DNA of 64,000 nt from Basidiobolus meristosporus CBS 931.73 (GCA_002104905.1 MCFE01000095.1:109420-173419), one strand, 5' to 3'; shown: positions 1 to 12,399, counted from the first letter of the stretch. Notes: generated by a model from the sequence alone, not told the origin. Made by a program: numbers and translations.

Positions 1-2640
1 GGAGCCAAGTGAGCCCAGTAGTCCATCTACTGGTGAATGATGTAATAATGTGGCTAGAGAAGTGGTGCATTTATGCTAATATCAGTAATTGTGGCTTTGA
101 GGATTTATTATTACTTCCTGCCAAAATCATACTAGGATGCAACTTACCATGTACATGGTACAAGTGGACAACTGTCATGCGGCTGGCAACATATGATCCA
201 GAGGCTGTTCTGATTCCAGCATGTGTTAACAGTTGCATGGCATTCACATCCAAAAATGCACCCTGGCAACATGTCCAAATTGTCAGAAATCTGCCACCAT
301 TGAGGGAAAACATTGTTCACACTCTGGATATATTCCAGTTGTACCCTGTCTGAGGAAGCTGATGTAGTCCAACAAAGATTGCAAAGCTATACAGCACTGC
401 ACTCAGTATCAATCAAGCACAAACATATCTGTTATATTTGATGGCAAACATTACAAACAACTACAAAGCAAGTGCTGCTTTGAAGGTATGAATGACCATG
501 TCTATGCTTTAGAACTTGATGGATTCTAATTAAACAAGTACTCTACCAGCAAACTGTGCTGGCCACTGATTCTCATCAATCTGAATCAGCTGCCCATCTT
601 ATGGTATCAGAGCAATAATCCAATGGTAGTCTCACTGGTATCTGGGTCTAAATTGCCGTCCAACCTGGATAGCTACCTGTATCTATTGCTGGATGAGGTT
701 AGTATGCTTTCCATCAGGATAACAGTAAATGGCCATCATGTAAAAGCGCATACTATTATCTGCATTGGAGATACCCCAGCCATCAGCACATTAGCAGGTT
801 TTTCTGGGCACAATGGATGGTATTGCTGTCAAATGTGTGAGATGCAGGGGATTTACCCCATAACTCATATGCATTATTATTACCCCAACACCAGCTCTGA
901 GAACATCATCTTTCCACAGAGAGAATGCACAGAAGTCAGCATGCAATTGCAGCAAAGTTGGCAAGCTCTGAGCCATTGGCCAGAATACGGAATCAATCAG
1001 AAACTGGAGATACTTAAGATACAAGGTATCAGTTCAAGCAAAAGCTTTCCACTGGGATCAATGCATTTGCTTTTCAACAATATCCCTATACTGATGACCA
1101 AGTTGTACATGGGGCATTTCAAGCTAAATGAGCCCTTTGAGACACCAGAGAAATTTGAAAGAATATTCAAGATATTACAGATTATCTGCTACCCTAAGTA
1201 CCTCTCACAGGCTCCAATTAATATTTATATGCATATGCAACAATACAAATGCAAAGACTGGATGAGCTGGATATCTATTTATTCAAGTGGTGTTCTGAAG
1301 CCATTCCTACCAAGAGTGCATTGGAAGCATTGGGAGTCATATGTGGACATTGTAGGAATATTTATCCAGAAGCAGATCACTGATGCCAACTTGATGCATC
1401 TACAGCTGTTGTGTGAAGAGTTTGTGACAGGATTCAAGTGGCTATACTACAAACATAAAGCTGAACGTGTAGATCTCTGCTGCTGCTGTATCCACTCTCT
1501 ATTCCATTTTGCATGGTGTGTGGAGAATATTGGGCCTTGCTTAACCTTTTGGGAGTTTCCTATGGAGCAGATGTGTGGGGAGATAGGAAGACAAGTCAAG
1601 TTGCAGGTACTACCATATCCCAATCTCATCAAGAATATTACCTTCAGGTCCGCCATAGATGTAATGAGTTGGCACATGGAGGACAGCCAGAAAGAGTTGG
1701 AAAATACTGAGGACAAATGAGCACAAGGAGACACCTATGCCTATGGCATTAAGAAGCTATGCAGCCCCAATGGGAGGGTAATCAGTTAAGTAATGCAGTG
1801 TTGGGTTGGGTGCAACAAGCAACTAATTTTTATCAGGAATACTCTACCAAGATATGCTGGATTTCTCATGGTCACAACCCAACTTCTATACCATTCAATA
1901 CAGAATCCACACTAACAAAAGCCAGAGCGCACCTATAATGGGGACTAGAATCCAGCAGGGAGAAGGAATATATTGGCTAAATACCAAGAAGTTCTTTGCA
2001 GATACTCAGGAGGTATTCATGGCAGAAGTGGCAACTACCAAGCATATGTTTGCAAGATGTATATGGTACCAGTAGCACAAGGTATATGGCAACTTTGCAA
2101 GTATCACACTAAAAAGCTATAAAGTTGAGGTGATAGAAGTATGTCAATTGCAGCAAGTGCATGTTTGTAGAGGTTAGTAAGCAGGAGGCTATAAGTTTAT
2201 TTATTCTAACTATATGTGGAATACCCAAGGTAGTAGTGGGTAAGCAAATAAAGAGGGGTGATTCTACAGTGGAATATATGAATTGCACAAGGGGAGGTAG
2301 AAAAAGGAAATACCATTTGGTAAATTGGTATGGTAGCATTATACAGAACCAGCAGTAGGCTATCATGCTGCCAATATAATGCCATCAGAGTCTTGCTGTG
2401 AGGCTGTCAAAATACCGTCAAGTTTCTTGCAATATAGAACAATTGGAAGACCTGGCCAACTGGATCCACTTAAAATGGTTATAGCACCCTAAAAGACCGC
2501 AGCAATACCATGCAAATATTGTAACAACACCAATAAACTATCATCAAGTTTTATCCCTGTATTTGGTTGTAAAGTTAGCAAAACACTGTCATGATCCCAT
2601 CATAAGATTGTTAGCAGGGTCACTAATTCCAAGCTGCTGG
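1..2640 (+). mobile_element. Decayed Tnp2/Transposase_21-type DNA transposon, copy A
   Basis: The core is a transposase relic at about 390-1720. The non-coding tail (about 1780-2640) is repeated with many substitutions at 6470-6839 and, after the gypsy insertion, at 13618-14104. The two copies align through several distinctive stretches, for example the block around 2161-2350 against 13621-13810 and the block at 2610-2640 against 14075-14104, where the similarity stops in both. I place the right edge of the element there. The left edge lies outside the window. No intact terminal inverted repeat was found, so the superfamily (CMC/EnSpm or KDZ-like) rests only on the transposase motifs. The first 390 bases show no clear homology of their own. 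Confidence 0.55.
390..1720 (+). pseudogene. Tnp2/Transposase_21-like transposase, degraded
   Basis: An open stretch of 365 codons (623-1720) carries the hallmarks of the Tnp2 (Transposase_21) family. These are a GDTPA motif where the family has an aspartate-proline-alanine step, followed by a GHNGWY segment and a C-x2-C knuckle (YCCQMCEMQG), then an SMHLLFNNIP motif and a KPFLP...HW segment. Upstream, in another frame (about 490-620), the family's DGF..NK.ST..CWP block can be read but is cut by a TAA near 527, so the N-terminal half is broken. In the MHL motif the residue before SMH is Gly where the family normally has Asp, which suggests loss of a catalytic acid. The product, if made, would not be a working transposase. 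Confidence 0.6.
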
Positions 2641-3114
2641 TATCATGATGGTCTCTAAATAGATCCTGATGGCTGATCTGGATTGGATCCACCCACAGGA
2701 CCAAATTATTCTTCATAGGGAGTAGTATTAGTCAGCAGATGAATCAGCCAATCCTTATCAGACAGAAATAGACACATTGAGTTGGATCTAATTGGGTGAT
2801 GATGATGCAATCATATGAGAGTTCAGCCACAACCTACACTAAGAAATACAATTAGTCAGCAATTGATTTGGCAAATTGTATAAAAGGAGCTGCTGGAACC
2901 TCACTAAAAATCAGTTCAAGTTTTTGTGAATACAATACTGGCTAAACTCCCTATTTCTCTACAATTCTTGTATCAAGACTTGTAACATTGTTCACCTACC
3001 TTATATATCACTAATACAGGTTTTGAGCTTTAGGTCCTGCTTAAACAGGCTCTCCAGGAAGCAGCTGGCTTCTAGCCATTGCACCCTTGCACTTCTGCCT
3101 TTGATAGTGTCAGC
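2641..3114. other. AT-rich sequence without a recognisable gene
   Basis: No open frame or motif stands out. The stretch lies between the end of the Tnp2-family remnant and a repeat shared with the right-hand transposon block. It is probably more transposon debris, but nothing in it shows this directly. Confidence 0.4.
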
Positions 3115-3386
3115 TTATCTAAGACCAGGTTGATGCCAATATACTATAGTATAAGTATCCTAATCTGTCACTATGGTCCCTATTTCAAGTCTTAACTCAT
3201 CTTTAGTACAACTAAGACTCTACTCATCCCCTAGCTGACTAGCTTGGTTTAGACTGCAAAAATAGATATTGGATCCATTCAAGTTCTTACCAACTGATTT
3301 TAGTAGGGCCCAAGTGTCTATTATGAGCCTTCATACAGATGTTTGGGTGCTACTCATTAGTGTAGCAGAACTGGATACCTCAGAGA
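3115..3386 (+). repeat. Repeat shared with 58212-58486
   Basis: About 270 bp starting with the shared string AAGACCAGGTTGATGCC align with 58212-58486 inside the DDE transposon near the telomere, with scattered substitutions. This copy is interrupted exactly where the copia LTR begins: the repeat continues as GTTGAC after CAGAGA in the other copy, but here CAGAGA is followed by the LTR. The repeat was therefore present before the copia element arrived. Confidence 0.7.
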
Positions 3387-3735
3387 TGTTGTAAAAATTT
3401 GTTATTCCACCTAAATAATCACCCAACTTAGTCACTCAGATCATTACCTTCAAATCCTAGTGAATACTGACCAGATTCCTTGTTGGGATTTACTTAGAAT
3501 ATTTACATCAAAATACCAGGTACCCAGAACATGAAAATTCTCAAAGCTGTCCAAACAGCCCCATACTTTGCACACATGCTGTTGGGACCTTCCTTAGCTC
3601 ATTCTACATGTTTGCTATGCCAAGACCATGTAAAAGTACAAATACTACTTTTATATTCAGTAGTTCATCAGTTGAAAAACACATAATCTACTTGTCCTCC
3701 CAATCACTTCCAATATCTCCAAGACTCTTACAACA
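3387..3735 (+). repeat. 5' LTR of decayed copia element
   Basis: 349 bp beginning TGTTGTAAAAATTTG and ending CTTACAACA, giving the 5-bp inverted ends TGTTG/CAACA. It is closely similar to the LTRs at 53424-53755 and 61148-61497. The next bases (3736-3747, GGTTACAAGCCC) are a mutated form of the primer-binding site that is intact in the other copia copy (GGTTATGAGCCC). Confidence 0.85.
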
Positions 3736-3766
3736 GGTTACAAGCCCCAAGCTGTCACTCTTTGCA

Positions 3767-5735
3767 ATGTCTACTACTGCCATTACTGGAATATTTCCCT
3801 CTGCTGAAAAGTTGGATGGATCTGAATACCTAGCGTGGAAGGAGAAGATGAAGATGCTGCTACAAGAAAGAGGCCTTGGGGATATTGCCATGGGAGAAGG
3901 ATGTGCTCCTAAAAACATGACAGAGGAAGCTTTAAAGTACCAGAAGAAAGAGCAAAGTGCCTTTAACTGCATTTGCCTTAATGTTAAAGACAAATTACTA
4001 ATTTAATGCCCAATAGCAAAAACGGCAAAGACTGTGTGGAAGGCATTAGAAGACACCTATCAGTCATGATCAGCTGCTAAGAAAATATATCTAAGACAAA
4101 AACTCTTTACTACAAAGATGCTGCCAGGAGAAGAAATGAAAAATCTAATTAACAGATTTACCCTGCTGGTGGATGAGATGGAATCTGTGGGCATACCAAC
4201 TACTAATGTGGATGTGATAGTAACCATCCTGAATAGCCTGACAGACAAGCTTCAGGGCCTTGTATCAGCCCTAGAGGCCAGTACTGAAAATTTGACCTTG
4301 AATTATGTATGTGGAAGGCACCTGGATGAAGTATTAAGAAAATCAAGTGCCAATAAGAAGGAAGAAGAAAATGCTTTAATAAGCAATGATAACCAACAAA
4401 GGAGGTACCCAAGACCTTATAAAGGCAATAACAATCTGGTTTGCAACCACTGCAAAAGGAAAAGACACACATCAGACTGGTGTCTCAAAAAGAGAGATAA
4501 TCAGCAAAAGAAGCCTGAATATGAAATACTGCAACAACTGAAGATAGACTATTCATATCTGCACTAAATATGACCACAAACAAGGATTCTCAGATTTGAT
4601 ACTCTGACTCTAGAGCATCTCAACACTTTACACACCAAAAAGTACTTTTTACCCAATATTAAGATATTCCAATCAAGAAGGTTCTCATGGGTAATGATAG
4701 AACACCTGATGCAGTGGGAGAAGGAATTATCCAAGTAAACCTTAGAAGCAGTGAAGAAAGCCATACATTAACCTACTAAAAAGCACTCTATGTACCAGAA
4801 ATAGCCAAGAACCTACTATCTGTAAGCAAGGCCACAGCAGAAGGACTCAGTTTCAGCTTTGACAATTCTGGATGCAGGATCACAGATCAAAATAGTGCTC
4901 ATAATGCTTTGGGTTTCAGAGATCAAAATCTATACAAGCAGACTTATATTCCATTATATCTGGAAGCCAATATAAGTAACTTAAATGAAGAAGCATCAGT
5001 TCTTTGGCACAGGAGATTTGGACACATCAATTTTGATTATTTGCGCAAAATGATCAAAGATCAGCTAATTTCCAGAGTAAAGATTTATTCCCCAGCTGAC
5101 TTGGAGCACTGTGAAGCCTGCATATATGGGAAACAAGCCAGACAACAGTTCAAGAGCTCTGGGCAAATCAAAACTAAGAAAAAATAAGATTTAATTCACT
5201 CAGAGCTTTGTGGACCTGTGCAAAACGTATCCGTAGGTGGGATGAAGTATTTAATCACTTTTATTGATGATCATACAAGATACATGTGGGTTTACTTCAT
5301 GGAGAGAAAGGAAGAAGCTCTGTCTAAGTTCAGGGAGCTAAAGCCATGGTGGAGAGAGAAACTGGTCAAAAAATCAAGAAAATATGCTCTGACAATGGTG
5401 GAGAATATACCTCAAAACTCTTCATCCACTTCTGCAAAATTCATGGGATAGCGCAAGAGACTACTGCACCATACTCCCCACAGTAAGATGAAATAGCAGA
5501 GCATGCTAACAGATCAATAATTGATAAGGCAAGATCTATGATCCATGATCAAGAATTATCCTATGATATTTGGGCAGAATCAGTTGCCACTGCTGTATAC
5601 ATTAAAATTAGGAGTTATAACAGAATACTTTGTGATTCTACTCCATTTGAAGCATGGTATGGATACACACCAAGAGCAGAACATCTCAGAATATTTGGGT
5701 GTACAGTATATGGCAAGAAACTGACAGACAAAGTA
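3767..5735 (+). pseudogene. Ty1/copia Gag-Pol relic (first copy)
   Basis: Translation from the ATG at 3767 gives the same Gag start as the better copy at 53787 (MSTTAITGIFPSAEKLDG). Recognisable parts in order are Gag (3767-4560, with a CCHC knuckle near 4441-4486), the protease region (frame broken), the gag-pre-integrase segment with LWHRRFGH (about 5000-5170), and the start of the integrase core (5180-5735). Several stop codons and frameshifts break it: Gag stops near 4005, there are stops around 4600 and 5185, and the frame shifts near 5340. Similarity to copia ends at about 5735, so the reverse transcriptase, RNase H and 3' LTR are missing. At one position it is less decayed than the telomeric copy: the Gag codon TGC (FNCIC) here is TGA there. 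Confidence 0.85.
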
Positions 5736-6469
5736 ACATTGGCTAGAACTCAAAAGACTATCAACAGGCATACAGTAGAATTTTGGAACATTAACAGGCA
5801 CACCAAGATGTTACAGCACTTCTCAAGAGCAGGGCTCAAGAAAACACATTTGAATATTGCAAGGATTTATTGCAAAGACTGGCAGATGAGGTGCTAGACC
5901 TTGCAGTGTTGGCAGAAGACCAGGACATATGGGAACCAGTGAATGGACAGTGGCGTAAAGCCACAGGGTTCCTGCCAAAGTCATGGAAAAAGGGTGTTAC
6001 AGCAGAAATACTTATTGGATGGTGGCCTTTAATGTAGTTACTTTTTTTGTATGGGGTTGGGCCCAATGTTAGTGCTGGGTATAGGGACTTGTGTAGGTCA
6101 ATACAATGGGCAATTGAGGTACAACTGAAGTTTCAACAGAAATCAATCAATGTGTTTGCATGAAGAGTAAGAGAAGCAGTTGGGTCAGGAAATAGGGAGT
6201 GCAAAAAAGAGGCAATAGCCAATCAATATACAGACACATAGGAGGTGATTGAGTGTCCAGGATCAGAAAGAGAGAGAATTAGCAGAGAACCAATCAAAAG
6301 CCACTTATGTATAGTTGTGATGAGAATTATGCCTAAGTTTTTGGTGAAATCTGGGGTGCAATTATTTTTCAACAGTCTTTGCAAGGTGTCCTGACAAGAT
6401 CAATACCTCTTAGTCACAGGACTTTAATTTTGTGGCAGCCTTTTGACAGTACATCACAATTATTTTTCA
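5736..6469. other. Unassigned repeat-like DNA
   Basis: Copia similarity stops near 5735 and the tail of the second Tnp2-family copy starts near 6470. Between them is AT-rich DNA with only short open frames and no recognisable domain. It is probably the body of another decayed element. Confidence 0.4.
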
Positions 6470-6839
6470 AAGGGCAGTTAAGTAATTCAAGGATGGGTTG
6501 GATGCAATATGCAACTAATTCTTATCAGTACTGTCTTACTAAGGTAAGCTGGGCTTCTCATGAGTACAAACCACTTTTCACACCATTCAATACAGAATTC
6601 ATATAAACAAAAACCTGAGCATACCTACAAGGGTAACTAGAATTTGGAAGGGAAAGGAATACATTGGACAAGTACCAAAAAGTATTTTGCAGATATTCAA
6701 GAGGTAATCATGGCAAATGTGGCAGCAACCAAGCATGTGTTGCAAGATGTATATGTTACCAGCAATACAAGGTATAAGGCAAGTTGGAACCATCACACTG
6801 AATAGCTGTAAAATTCAAGTGATAGAAGTATGTCAATTG
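6470..6839 (+). mobile_element. Tnp2-family tail, copy B, left part
   Basis: The segment aligns with 1780-2150 of copy A through many shared strings, for example CCATTCAATACAGAAT and GATAGAAGTATGTCAATTG. It ends with AATTG (6835-6839), directly before the gypsy LTR. The alignment to copy A resumes at 13613 after the gypsy element, so this copy was split by that insertion. Confidence 0.8.
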
Positions 6840-7227
6840 TGTGGGTTATTACTGACTGTACTTGGTGGGTGGGAGAGCTTGTAGGTCAAGTCAGTACCAC
6901 TTGGTTCAGAATAGCTTCCAATAGAAGGTAGCAAGGTAATAAAGACTTCTGTTTATTTTGTCCAAATCTTGTTGTTCTTCTTGGTTCAATTGGGTAGATA
7001 TATATATATCATTTGGGGGGGCTTAGACAATAGACAATGTGTTATAAAATAGGGGTGTGAACACCTTCCTGTTATGGTAAGTGTTCTAACTAGATAAGGG
7101 TAGGGATAGGAGGGGGGACGTGTGGGGGAATCATAGGGAGGATACTGGAGGACTTTGGGTAGGACTCTGGAGGGAACTCTTGGGAGAACTCTTGGGCAAA
7201 GAGTAGGTACTACATTGAGTACTCACA
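6840..7227 (-). repeat. Gypsy 3' LTR
   Basis: 388 bp, on the + strand TGTGGGTTATTACTGACTG...GTACTCACA. Differences from the other LTR that I noticed include the length of the G run after ATATATC (7 versus 6), ACGTG versus ACGCG, and ATTGAGTAC versus ATTGCGTAC. This is the downstream LTR for the minus-strand coding direction. Confidence 0.93.
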
Positions 7228-7627
7228 TATCCCAGGGGTTAAGTGGGAGCTTTGTCCTCGAAGTTCTTTGACTAACTTGCTTCTCCAGGGTCAATTTTGT
7301 TTACAGAGCATGGGGAGTCACTGTAGTACCATTGCTGGTTGTCACTTGCAAGGGGATTGCGGGCAAGTACCTGATACCATTTGGTGGCCGAGTGGGGTGC
7401 GGCCTGTGTTGCTCAAGGGATGTTTTCCACAGAGCCAAATAGTTGGCAAACCATAGGGTTCTGGGTAAGCTCCTCGGGAGGGTCGGAGAACAAGAAAAGG
7501 TGCAATAGCGCAATAAAGTCTTGCTTCTTTATCTTGCAACGTTATTGGGGCTTGTCCTTTTTGTGTTTAATATGACGGCAGGGGACCTTTTGAAGAGGGC
7601 GTACACTCGGTTGGCAGTCACCTGTTG
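7228..7627. other. Gypsy 3' non-coding region
   Basis: About 400 bp between the extra open frame and the 3' LTR. Read on the minus strand, the bases just before the LTR (CCCCTGGGATA) are not a good polypurine tract, so the plus-strand priming site cannot be identified with confidence. Confidence 0.5.
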
Positions 7628-8440
7628 TCAATAACAAGTTTTTGCTTCTTCTGAGACGTATTGTAGTTCTTCTGTAGAAACTGTGGCGCAATCAAGGCGC
7701 TTTTGTACTCGCCTCATGGTTTCTACAGAATCCGCGGCGGTTTCTTTGGCTTCTTGGAGTTGGACTTCGTACTGGTTCCTGAGTTGTCCTATGGTAAACC
7801 ACTGTAATAGTTGTAACACAGCAACTTGGTGGATCGCATGGGTTAACTGGCCGGTGTATTTAATCCGTTCACGTATCTTCTCTAAGATGGTTCCTTCTTG
7901 GAAATGTGGTTTGAGATGTTTGCGAATTTCTCGGAGGAGTCCTTCAATCAGGAGTTCTACTTCTGGTGCTCTTGCGGCTTGTACCAGGTCTGTGTATACC
8001 TCAACAACTGTGGTACCTATTAATGGCAAGTATGCAACAATACAGGGGGGCTCTCGGGGTCTTGTGAGGGCTCGACAGTTGATTCCTTGTGTCTTCTGTC
8101 TGACTGTGTCCAGTATGGATACGGGAATCAGTGCGGCGTCCTTCTCCTTAATGATCAAGGAACCTCCTCTTAGGTGATACACGGTCTTCTTGGGTAGTAT
8201 TTCCATGCTTTGTATTGGCGTGGGTAACTTGTCTTGTCCCTCTCTGATCGTGTCTTGTATTAGTGTGACTGCTCCGGCAAACGACTCTTCATATGTGGCT
8301 CTTGTTGTACGTAATGCTTGTACCATATCTCTCAACACTTGCAGGTTGGTTTTGTTTTTGATATCATCTTGGTTCTTGCTAGTGGGAGGGGTATTGCCAG
8401 TTTTGGGTGAACTGTTTCCTTTGGCGCTTTCCATATGCAT
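7628..8440 (-). CDS. Extra open frame of the gypsy element, unknown function
   Basis: 270 codons, uninterrupted, on the same strand as pol and lying between the integrase end (8570) and the 3' LTR, the place where some Ty3/gypsy elements carry an additional gene. The protein starts with a Ser/Pro/Lys-rich stretch. Its middle has mixed helix and strand character (segment with KEKDAALIPVSILD), and the C-terminal third is rich in Gln, Glu, Leu and Arg and looks helical or coiled-coil. I see no signal peptide, no clear membrane segment and no cysteine pattern, so an envelope protein is not supported. It is the only long frame of the element without a stop. An in-frame TAA upstream supports the ATG at 8440 as the start. 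I do not recognise the family. Confidence 0.55.
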   Translation of the reverse strand: MHMESAKGNSSPKTGNTPPTSKNQDDIKNKTNLQVLRDMVQALRTTRATYEESFAGAVTLIQDTIREGQDKLPTPIQSMEILPKKTVYHLRGGSLIIKEKDAALIPVSILDTVRQKTQGINCRALTRPREPPCIVAYLPLIGTTVVEVYTDLVQAARAPEVELLIEGLLREIRKHLKPHFQEGTILEKIRERIKYTGQLTHAIHQVAVLQLLQWFTIGQLRNQYEVQLQEAKETAADSVETMRRVQKRLDCATVSTEELQYVSEEAKTCY

Positions 8441-8569
8441 TCTTTTGTTCTCCCCTTTGGGCGAACTCCCTCGCGCATATTATTTGTACCTATATTGACT
8501 AAAATCTCCTCTAATAAACTTTGTATGTATCCCGTGTCTTCCTCTATCCTTGTCCTGATAATTGTTTAA

Positions 8570-11500
8570 TCACACTTTGGTTTCAGTGATGATCGGTGGA
8601 TCATCATGAAACGGTTTCAGATGGGCTGGCGCTATGTTGCTGATCGTCTTATTGTTCAGGGTGATGGTGTACTTTGGTCCGTGGTCCAAACTGATAACGG
8701 TGCATGGGCCAATCCATTGGGGTGTAAATTGTGGACGGAACTTGAGGCCTGCAACGGTTTGGCTGTACCACACCTTATCGCCTGGTTTCCACTTTTGTCT
8801 TGTTAGTTTCTCATTTTTGGGTGGAGGGGGAAGGTGCTTGTCGACATTTTCGAATACTTTTATGTATAGGTGGGCAATACGGTGTATCAACCTTTCTATA
8901 TAGTCGTTATGTGTCGTCAGGGGGACACCTTCCATTGTTAATCCAGCTTCCTCCCGCCACTTGGGTCTTCATCCATATAGGATTTCATATGGGGAGAAAC
9001 CCATTGTTTTATTTGGTGTGGTGCGCATTGCTAGGAGTGTCAGTGGGAGCAGCTTGGCCCATGATTGGGGAAGTTCCCAGTGAAGCTTCTCTAGTATGCG
9101 GCAACACGTCTGGTTCATCCTCTTGGTTAATCCGTTAGTCTGGGGTTGATACGCGGCTGTGAAGACTTGTTTCATGCCCATCATTTTGCACAGGTGGGCC
9201 ACGGTGTTGTTCAGGAAGGAACCACCATTGTCGGACAGGAGTATCTGAGGATATCCGTGTCGGCAGATGAGGTGTTCTAGAATGAATCGGGCGGTTGTCT
9301 TCTGATCTTTATTGCGGACAGCTTGGGCTTCTACCCACTTTGAGAAATAATTGGTAGCGATTATTATGTATTGTTCTCCTTTCTTTGTTTTCATAAAGGG
9401 GCCAACAAAGTCAATCCCTACTTGGTGGAAGGGCAGGTTGACCGGTATTGGTGCGGTTGTCCCTATCTTCTGACTCCGGTTGAATCTTTTGCAAGTGGTG
9501 CATCTTTGTAACGTATTTGTAACGTCGGTCATCATTTTTTGCCAATAAAACGTTTTTCTTAACATCTTATATGTTGTTAGGGGGTTAGCGTGTCCTAATG
9601 ACATATGTCTTTCTCGTATGATTTCTTCACGGGCTGCTAGTGGGGGTACCTCGGCTCTGGACTGTCCTTGGAGGAACCATAGTCAATTTTCTTGTACTTT
9701 GTACTGACACCATTTCCTTCGAAATTCTCTCTTCTGTTTGTTTGTAACGACATGTTCGGGATACCTCCCTTTCTTTTTAAAGCAGATTACGTCCTCGTAC
9801 TCATCACTGACACGTATTTGGCAAACGGGATAGCGACTGAGGAAGTCTGCGTCCTGGTGTTTCTTGCCAGCATGGTGAATTATTTCAAAGTCGTATTGCT
9901 GTAGTTGTAGGGCCCAATGTGCTAGTTGGCCGGTAAAGTCTTTAGTTTTCATCAGCCAGACCAGTGCGCTGTGGTCTGTTACTATCGTGAATTGGCGACC
10001 ATGTATGTATGTATGGAATTGTTTAATTGCATAAACAACAGCCAGACATTCTATCTCGGTAACGGGGTAGTGGCGTTCGTGTTTGTTTAGCAAACGGCTC
10101 ACGTACCAATTGGGTGGAATTCGCCGGGTTGGTGGTATTGTCCCAGTACGGCACCTATACCGGTGAGACTTCCATCACAGTTAATAAAAAATCTTGCATC
10201 CCAATTGGGAAATCGTAACACTGGCGGTGACGTCAGGGAATGTTTCAGCTGATCGAATGCTCTCTTTTGAGGCTCCAACCATACAAAACATTGGCCTTTT
10301 CGCGTCAATTCGTATAGGGGGGCTGCTATTGTCGTGAAGTTTTTGACAAAGCGGCGATAGTAGCTGGCTAATCCTAGGAATCCCAACACTGCATTAATGT
10401 CCTTTGGTGCAGGTGCATTTTGAACGGCTTTCAGGAGTGACGTAGATGGGTATATTCCATCTGCTGAGATCTTGTGGCCCAGGAACAACAATTTCATATA
10501 CAGGAAATGGCACTTCTTGGGATGTAGTTTGAGTTGGTTCTTGAGGAGGGCTGTCAGGATACGTTGCACGTCGTGTATATGTTCTTCTACATTGGGGGAA
10601 CATATTGTGATGTTGTCCAGATACACAAGGGCGCATTCCCATCATAGATTTCCTAGCACCTTGTTGATCATCCTTTGGAACGTAGCGGGGGCATTGCACA
10701 AGCCAAAGGGTAGTTGGTTCCATTTGTATAATCCAAGCAATGTTATAAAAGCAGTTTTGGGTCGATCTTCCAGGGCTACTTCTACTTGCCAATACCCGGA
10801 GATTAAGTCAAGAGAGCTAAAATATTTAGCTCCGATTAATCTGTCCAAGAGGTCGTCTGTTTGCGGTAGCGGATACACGTCCTTCCGGGTGACGGCGTTC
10901 AATTTCCGGTAGTCAATGCAAAAGCGTTGCTTTCTGTCTTTCTTTGGGACTATCACTACAGGGGAGGCCCACGGAGACTGGCTCTCTGTAATGATGTCGT
11001 CTTTTAATAAAGTTTCAATTGTCTCTTTGATATAGTCTGTGTCAATTTTCAAATTCCTATAGGCTTTTTGCTTGATGGGGTATTTGTCGGTGAGGTGGAT
11101 TTGGTGATATACCCCAGGTATATGACCAATTACTTGGTTCTTAGAGAATACTCGGGCAAGCGGACGTATTCCTTCTAGGAACTTGTCTCCTAACGTAGGC
11201 GGTAGACCGGGGTCCACATCTAGTTTGGGGAGTTCTTCTTCTGGTTCCTTGTTTGTAGGTGGTCCTTGGTTGTCTCCATCGACTTCCTCTAAGTTTAACA
11301 ATGGCACTCCTCTAGGCAATGTCACCGTGTGTCGCCCGTTGTTAACCACTAAGCATTTCAGGCTTTGCATTTCAAATTTCGGTGGTATCCATACTTTAGG
11401 GATCGCGATTCCTTCCAGTTGCTCGGATGCCTTTGCTGTGGTTATCATTCTTCCGCTTGTCAAATAAGCTATTGGTGTTTCTAATGAGATCACCGTCTCA

Positions 11501-12204
11501 CTGGCGGGTGGTATTTTTATCACCTTTTGTGTGATGATCGGAGACTGCGACGGTTTCACCTCTTCAATCGTCACACTGTTGCTACGCGCCTTGCTCTCAT
11601 TGGTGATATGAATCAGTGGGATACTCTTGGTATCCCACCTGAGTTCAGATGCACTGTAAAGTATATCCATCTTATGTTGGATAAACCAACTCTTGCCAAT
11701 GAGTAAGTCATTGGCTGCAACAGGTAGGACCACAACATCTTGGCGTATTATCAAGTTGCCTAGCCAAATGGGGCAATTAGGCACCACACCTACCGTTGTA
11801 TCCAGTTGGTCATTTGCTAGCCGTACTTGGATGGTGTCGTTGGGGACTATATCTAGTTTTAGACGTTTCGCTAATGACTCTGACATGATCAACGTAGAGG
11901 ATCCTGTGTCGATAAGGGCAAGAATCTCCTTATTCTCTATACGTACCTTTACGTATGTACCTTTATTTGGTTTTTGCAGGACCGTCTGGTTGACATGGAG
12001 GGTCGTTATCTCCTTCAATCCCTCTATCAGTTCCTTGACTAGAGCTGGGGCAAGTCCCAGTAAATTGGTTATTGGGAGGGTTGCCTTGGTTTGCTCTAGT
12101 ACCTTCATTATGGGGAATAGGCCATGGGAAGACGTGCTAGCGTTCTTTGTTCGCTTTAACACTTCTTCCCAAGGCTCATTCCGTACTTCTTCACCTAATT
12201 CCAC
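8570..12204 (-). pseudogene. Gypsy Pol: protease, RT, RNase H, integrase (broken)
   Basis: Read on the minus strand. The first segment (12204-10642) has the aspartic protease (ALIDTGSS) and the start of the RT (fingers with KKDRKQRFCIDYRKLNAVT). It stops at a TGA near 10640. The next segment (10626-10099) holds the RT active-site box as YLDN rather than YLDD, followed by the connection domain. A one-base loss near 10101 shifts the frame into the RNase H segment (10102-9683; TDHSALVWLMK, HHAGKKHQDADFLSR). After another TGA, the zinc-binding and integrase segment (9604-8969) has the first two catalytic acids (GIDFVGPF, LSDNGGSF), but the third position reads QTNGLTKRMNQ, Lys instead of Glu. A last TGA separates the C-terminal part (8935-8570). 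All these lesions argue that the copy cannot replicate by itself. Confidence 0.9.
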
Positions 12205-12399
12205 GCTCTTTCCTTTTGACGGAACCTCTACTACAGGTTCCTTTGCCTCCTCTCTAGAAGCATCATGTCAACGCTTCTTCTTCCGCACTTTGACTGTCCT
12301 GACCGGAGGGCTTAGATTGACTGAGTCCCGTTGGCCTCCTGGCAAGGGACTCTGTCTTTTGATGCCTTCTTCTCTTTTGTGTCCGGTACGGCTTCTCTT

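Noticed and set aside
9-353. 114-codon frame at the window start
   Set aside because: It might be the N-terminal part of the Tnp2-type transposase, but no motif links it, so it is not called as a gene.
7628-8440. Interpretation of the extra gypsy frame as an envelope gene
   Set aside because: No signal peptide, membrane anchor or cysteine/glycosylation pattern is visible; position alone is not enough.
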